Below are positions 54,975 through 58,895 of a stretch of DNA of 58,895 nucleotides, piece by piece (the stretch's first letter is position 1; each line of letters opens with the position of its first letter). The stretch comes from Polychytrium aggregatum. Lineage: Eukaryota > Chytridiomycota > Chytridiomycetes > Polychytriales. Made by a program: the position numbers and the translations under genes. The stretch is from assembly GCF_025602895.1 (NCBI RefSeq), contig NW_026516398.1, forward strand, positions 1 through 58,895, given 5' to 3'. Under the pieces are notes generated by a model. The model did no database searches. It saw only the letters and a list, made by a program, of their open reading frames with translations, and had not been told where the DNA came from.

Positions 54975-55313
54975 ACCGGCGGATCTAGCAGTTTCACCAC
55001 CAACAGACCAAAAAGTCACAGCGGGCGGCCCGTGCGACCCGACCTATCTGGGCGTCGAGAAATCATCCTATCCGGCAGCTGATCTGAAGGGCGCTCAGGG
55101 ACACCACTATCTCGTTTCCTTCTGAACAAGCTGTGGTCGCGACGCAATAGCGACAGCCAGCCTCCAGCTTTGGCATCACTCCATTTGATTTCATTCAATT
55201 GCACTTTGTACAGATTGTGAAACGGGCAGGTGCTTCGTATTAGGGCAGGGAGATGGAGAGAAAGAGCCAGAGACGGTCGAGCGCGGAAGCCAAAACCAGG
55301 TGCGGGAAAGGCA
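54975..55313. other. Spacer between convergent ABC transporter and VPS74
   Basis: 339 bp holding the two 3' ends. No gene seen; terminators not identifiable by eye. Confidence 0.5.
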
Positions 55314-56707
55314 CTACAAGATCGAGTCCATCTTTTGGTACACTGATAGCACTCCAGCCATGATCTCTGTTGTCCCCATGCTCTTGGCTTTGTCCGTCAG
55401 CGAGGCGTGCTCCAGGATGATCTCGTCGACCTTTTCGTACGCAACCTCTCGCTGCGAATGGCTCAATCCAACCAGGGCGTTCTCGAGAACATTGGCAGCA
55501 TAGGCGGCGCAAACCAAGGCGATTGTCCTTCTGTCCGGGATGGGGCCACGGCCAAGCAAAGCATCGACGATTCTCTTGATCAGGATTTCCTTGGCGCTGT
55601 GGTCGGCAACGGGATGTGTGGCCATATCGAAGAGAACAAAGTTTCGTTTCTCGGTTCGCAAGACACCTTTGTCGACCAAACCCTTGGCAATACGTTCGCG
55701 AACCTGCTTGAGCTGAAATCCGATCTTCATGAGATTCCACGTTTCGCCTGGATGCGAGCACACAGGCGGTGAGGATTATGGGTCGTGAGGATGATATGTC
55801 GAACGACGACCCGCGAGCTGCAGCGCCAGGTCCTTCGTGCGGCCTACTGTGCAGTTGTCGCCGGGCTGCGACAGTAGATCAGCACAATGTACGCACCACT
55901 CATCAAGTCGATCCAGTTGCCAACGCTTTGCTTGTCTTGCTTCATAATCCTCACAGCCTCGTCCAACAAGACCTCGCCAGTGCTTCGATCATCCACGACC
56001 TCGACGAGGCGTTCGACAAAGGGGCGCTTGCGAATATCCTTTATAGTGCCAATGCGACCTCGGAAGGAGAGCTCCATCAGGATGGCGCCTCGCAAGACAT
56101 ATGATATGTTGTCATTCCAGAACGACAGATATCCCTGGCGAGCCAGCGCAACAGAATGGGTACTGGGGGTCAGCGCCGTTTGGAATGCAACATCCGCGGC
56201 CAGCGCCCAGGCAAGGATATCAGAGGCGCCCAGAGGCGCCCAGAGGACGCACGGCTCCGACAACAACAGCCGGAAACATGAGCAGCAGGATGAGCAAGAA
56301 GCAAATCGACGGCCCTTAAGGATCAAGCACGATCGATCCAGACTTTGGGGGTTGTCGCCAAGAACACAGGCTTGGCCAGAAAGCGTTCGTGGCTGTGGAT
56401 CGAGCGGACATTGTCTTGATCGAAACACCGAGCCACCAGAAAGCGCACCGCAGACTCACTTGAGAGTCCTTCAGTCCCAGAAGCAGAACCTCCTCCATAA
56501 GCGTCAGCTTGTTCTTGTCGAGCTTGGCGCCTTTGCCATTGTCCTCGTCATAGCTTGCAGCAGTTGTGGACCTGTCAGCGCCTGCTGCAGGGGGGGTTTC
56601 GAAGCTCTGCTTCCGGACGGAGGCGGAGGGGATGTCAAAATCCTGGTTATCTCCAGAATCTCCTCCTCCTCCTCTCCTCTTCGACGCTGGACCAGGCCGG
56701 TGGACAT
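55314..56707 (-). CDS. VPS74: Vps74/GOLPH3 Golgi phosphoinositide-binding adaptor
   Basis: Exon 2 (56134-55897) and exon 3 (55747-55314) join in phase to the conserved GPP34 domain: GYLSFWNDNISYVLRG, LMELSFRGRIGTI, LDEAVRIMK, GETWNLMKIGFQLKQVRERI, KGLVDKGVLRTEKRNF, THPVAD, DRRTIALVCAAYAANVLENA. Exon 1 ends KLTLMEEVLLLGLKDSQ at 56460 and should start MSTGLVQRRR at 56707, like yeast Vps74. The MSTGLVQRRR frame and the KLTLMEE frame differ by one base, so an indel in the GAG-repeat near 56660-56690 must be assumed, or another start used. About 305 residues result. The family binds PtdIns4P and sorts Golgi glycosyltransferases. Confidence 0.85.
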
Positions 56708-57503
56708 GACGCAGAATGGCCCGTTGAGGGGTTCTTGGGGCGGGGGCGGGATGGATGGATGGATGGAAGGGAGGCCGGATGAGGACGGAATCAGGGAGTG
56801 CGGGGGCGCAAGCGCCGGTTTGGGCGGGCCACAGGCCGTGACACGCCGCCTTGCTGACACGGAACGAGCACGGAAGGGCAAGGGCGCGAAGACGCCGCTG
56901 CTGATTGGTCCGCCGATGCGGGTCTTGGCGGTGTTGGTGGTGGCGGTGTTGGATGCGGTGTGGGATACGACGTGGGATACGACGTGGGATACGACGTGGG
57001 ATACGACGTGGGATTTGTGTTGGTGCTGGGCAGACCGATGCGGCGGATCGGCTCCCAAGGAGGATCTCCATATGCGCTGGATAGAGCCTCTCTCGTTGGG
57101 CCCCTACGCAAATGTTCTTTCGATGGCGCTCTTTGCCGCCCTGCGCGGCAGCACCCCCACTGGCAAGTCCGCCACCTCGCAAATGTCCTCCGACAGAATT
57201 GGTCGTTACCCTCGTTGTCAAGGTGCCCAAGCTCGTCCGGGACCCAAATACAAGCCCAGGACCCAACAATAGCATTCGGATGCGCCGGCTGTCGCCAGAC
57301 ACACACTATTCCCGGCGCCAGGCTGCGGCATCAGGCGCGGCATCCAGGAATAGGATGTGCCAATTGCAGAGCCGCGGCTGACCCCAGGCCGGTGGCAGAT
57401 GGCCATGCCAGCAATCCGCCCGGCGCTCAGGCCTCCGCTTCGCTTGCATCTCCATCCGCAACGTCGCTCCGCGCTCTCGGGACTCGGCACATCTACGCAA
57501 GCA
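56708..57503. promoter_or_regulatory. GC-rich divergent spacer, VPS74 and SPX gene
   Basis: Between the two start codons. It contains ATGGATGG repeats near 56750 and a 12-bp tandem repeat at 56959-57015. Long open frames across it look like GC-driven artefacts. I see no clear third gene. Confidence 0.5.
56959..57015. repeat. 12-bp tandem repeat (TGGGATACGACG)
   Basis: About 4.5 perfect copies of TGGGATACGACG in tandem, in the VPS74/SPX spacer. Confidence 0.9.
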
Positions 57504-58895
57504 ATGAAGTTCTCGAAACAGCTGCTGCTCCGAGCCTCGCCGCTCTGGTACGACCACTATGTCGATTACAAGTCGCTCAAGGGCACTCTCAAGTCCTTCC
57601 GTGTCGGCGACAGCACCGATCCAAGTGAGTGGCTGACGCTGCAGACGACAGCCGGACAAGTGCCGCCCATTCGGCAGCATGGACTCGAGGCCGGTTCGTA
57701 GGCATCGTGCTTGCCTCACCCCTCTCCAATGATTGGCAGAGTCCCATACCGATGTTCCCGCTGCCGAGCGCAAGCCCACTCCGCCACCCAACATGGCCGC
57801 TATCGACGAGTTCACAAACACATTCTCGGAACTCCTGAAGGTCGAGGCCGATAAGGTCGAAGGATGGTATGTCATCAAGGAAACCGAGGGACGAGCCCGC
57901 CTGGCCGAGCTGGTTGCCCGTGTAAGTGTCCTCGCCTGGGCTGATTCGTCCGGCCAGTGTCGGTCGTTGACGCTCAGAAACGACCACATGGGTGCTGTTC
58001 TGCATATACTCCGCCGGCTCTTGCGCTCATGTTCTTTGCTTGATGCCTCAATCGTTCTTGACCCAAATCCATCCAGGGAAAGAGTCCACAAGTCAATCGC
58101 GAGGTTTGGTACGCATCGCCTTCACATAGGACCTCATGCACTCCGGCATTCGTCCGACAGGGAATATCCCGGGCCATCGGGCTGCCAACAAACACTGGGG
58201 TGGAATGCCTTCCTTGCCACGACTGGGTCTGTGGGGTATGCCATGCATTGCTGCACTGGGCTGACTCTTGCTTGCGGGCTGTCTCTCTGCTCTCGATTAT
58301 ACCTGCACGTGTCCGAGCCAGGCTCAAGGACATCGAGGACCTAATTGCCAACCTGGAGATGCTGTTTGAGTACAGCGAGGTCAACATCGTCGCATTCAAG
58401 AAAATCATCAAGGTGAGCCCTTGCATAAGCCGATGGGTGCCTGCACCGGCGGCTACTCCTATGGTGCTCGCAGCCGGGCCAAGCAGCGTCCGTTGCTGGC
58501 GATCCGCGACCTGACAAACCTCGGCTACTTTCCGATGGCGGTTTCAAACTGTGATGCTCCAGAAATTCCAAAAGTACATTGAACACGGCAACGTCTCGAA
58601 TGTGTGGACAGTCATCAAGGCCTATCGCTTCTTTTCCAACTCGGAGCTGGATCAGGTGCTGCTGGCAAAGGCCAAAAAGAGCTCCGCAAATCGGTCCCGA
58701 AATGGCTCTGACGCCAACCGAAGCCCTTCCCGTTGCCGACCAAGGCAATGTTCCGACTGTCACCAAGCTCGACCTGGACGCCCTTCCGGGCGGACAAATC
58801 TCCAAGCTGTGGCTGGCTGTATACGAGGGGGACCGGAAGCCTGATCCGAATCCCGGTGATTGTGGCCAAGGGCGTCAAGTACGGCCCACGGTTGG
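57504..58895 (+). CDS. SPX-domain protein, C-terminus perhaps an AstE/AspA-like deacylase (partial)
   Basis: Exon 1 (57504-57624) starts MKFSKQLLLRASPLWYDHY and VDYKSLKGTL, the typical SPX opening. Exon 2 (57740-57921) has EFTNTFSELLKVEADKVEGW and IKETEGRARLAELVAR. Exons 3 (about 58322-58412) and 4 (58563 on) have EDLIANLEMLFEYSEVN, FKKIIKKFQKYIEHGN and VIKAYRFFSNSELDQVL. The basic KKIIKKFQKY helix binds inositol pyrophosphates in known SPX domains. The exon 2/3 join is one base off. Downstream, in frames shifted twice by +1, read LDALPGGQISKLWLAVYEGD, then LIRIPVIVAKGVKYGPRL at the window edge. This resembles the start of AstE/AspA-type M14 deacylases, but the catalytic part is outside the window. 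Confidence 0.72.

Noticed and set aside
56316..57302. Long minus-strand frame upstream of VPS74 exon 1
   Set aside because: Only its last part (KLTLMEE) is VPS74. The rest is low-complexity GC sequence, with no motif and no good start.

Overview
This window comes from a fungal genome with GC-rich coding DNA, and it has two halves. Positions 1-42087 are one stack of nested Ty3/Gypsy LTR retrotransposons of the chromovirus type, with a chromodomain at the C-terminus of integrase. Positions 45103-58895 carry five ordinary, intron-containing host genes, separated from the stack by about 3 kb of decayed retroelement relics. Short GT-AG introns (mostly 94-400 bp), a dynactin Arp10-type protein, a Vps74 Golgi adaptor, an ABCC transporter and an SPX protein point to a fungus. 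I suspect an early-diverging, chytrid-like lineage, but the sequence alone does not prove this.

Layout of the stack, using my own family letters. Element E (+) enters from the left. Its protease region is split at 11067 by element A1 (-; LTRs at ..267 and 10648-11066). A1's integrase is split by element B (-, 1069-6210, target duplication CTCTC). E's 3' LTR is cut after 28 bp by element C-1 (-, 14773-30569). C-1 is itself split by C-2 (+, 18183-22089, duplication GGAAG), an internally deleted sister copy, and by D (-, 23291-28757, duplication CGAGG). The right edge of C-1 abuts A2 (+, 30570-42087), a near-identical sister of A1. A2 is split by F (-, 32853-38769, duplication CTCCT).

All five families with a visible gag-pol junction (A, B, C, D, F) place pol in the -1 frame relative to gag, with a canonical slippery heptamer (GGGAAAC/T or CCCAAAC) in the right register just before the gag stop. 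Four families (A, B, C, F) carry a 10-12 nt sequence next to the 5' LTR that is exactly complementary to LTR sequence starting 39-41 nt downstream of a TATA box. This is the signature of Tf1-type self-priming of reverse transcription. Family D instead has a tRNA-like TGG-initial primer site.

Host genes, left to right: an Arp10/Arp11 actin-related protein (-, six exons, all frames agree); a class I SAM-dependent methyltransferase (-); an ABCC/MRP-type full ABC transporter (+, eleven exons, three +1 frame breaks in one exon); VPS74/GOLPH3 (-); and the start of an SPX-domain gene (+), whose downstream sequence looks like the N-terminus of an AstE/AspA-type zinc deacylase and which runs off the window. 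The methyltransferase and transporter are divergent, the transporter and VPS74 convergent, and VPS74 and the SPX gene divergent over a GC-rich spacer.

Most notable: the self-priming and frameshift signals shared across families, an array of four tandem five-base-loop hairpins at the end of the family C LTR, the mismatched flanks of C-1, and the possible SPX-deacylase fusion.
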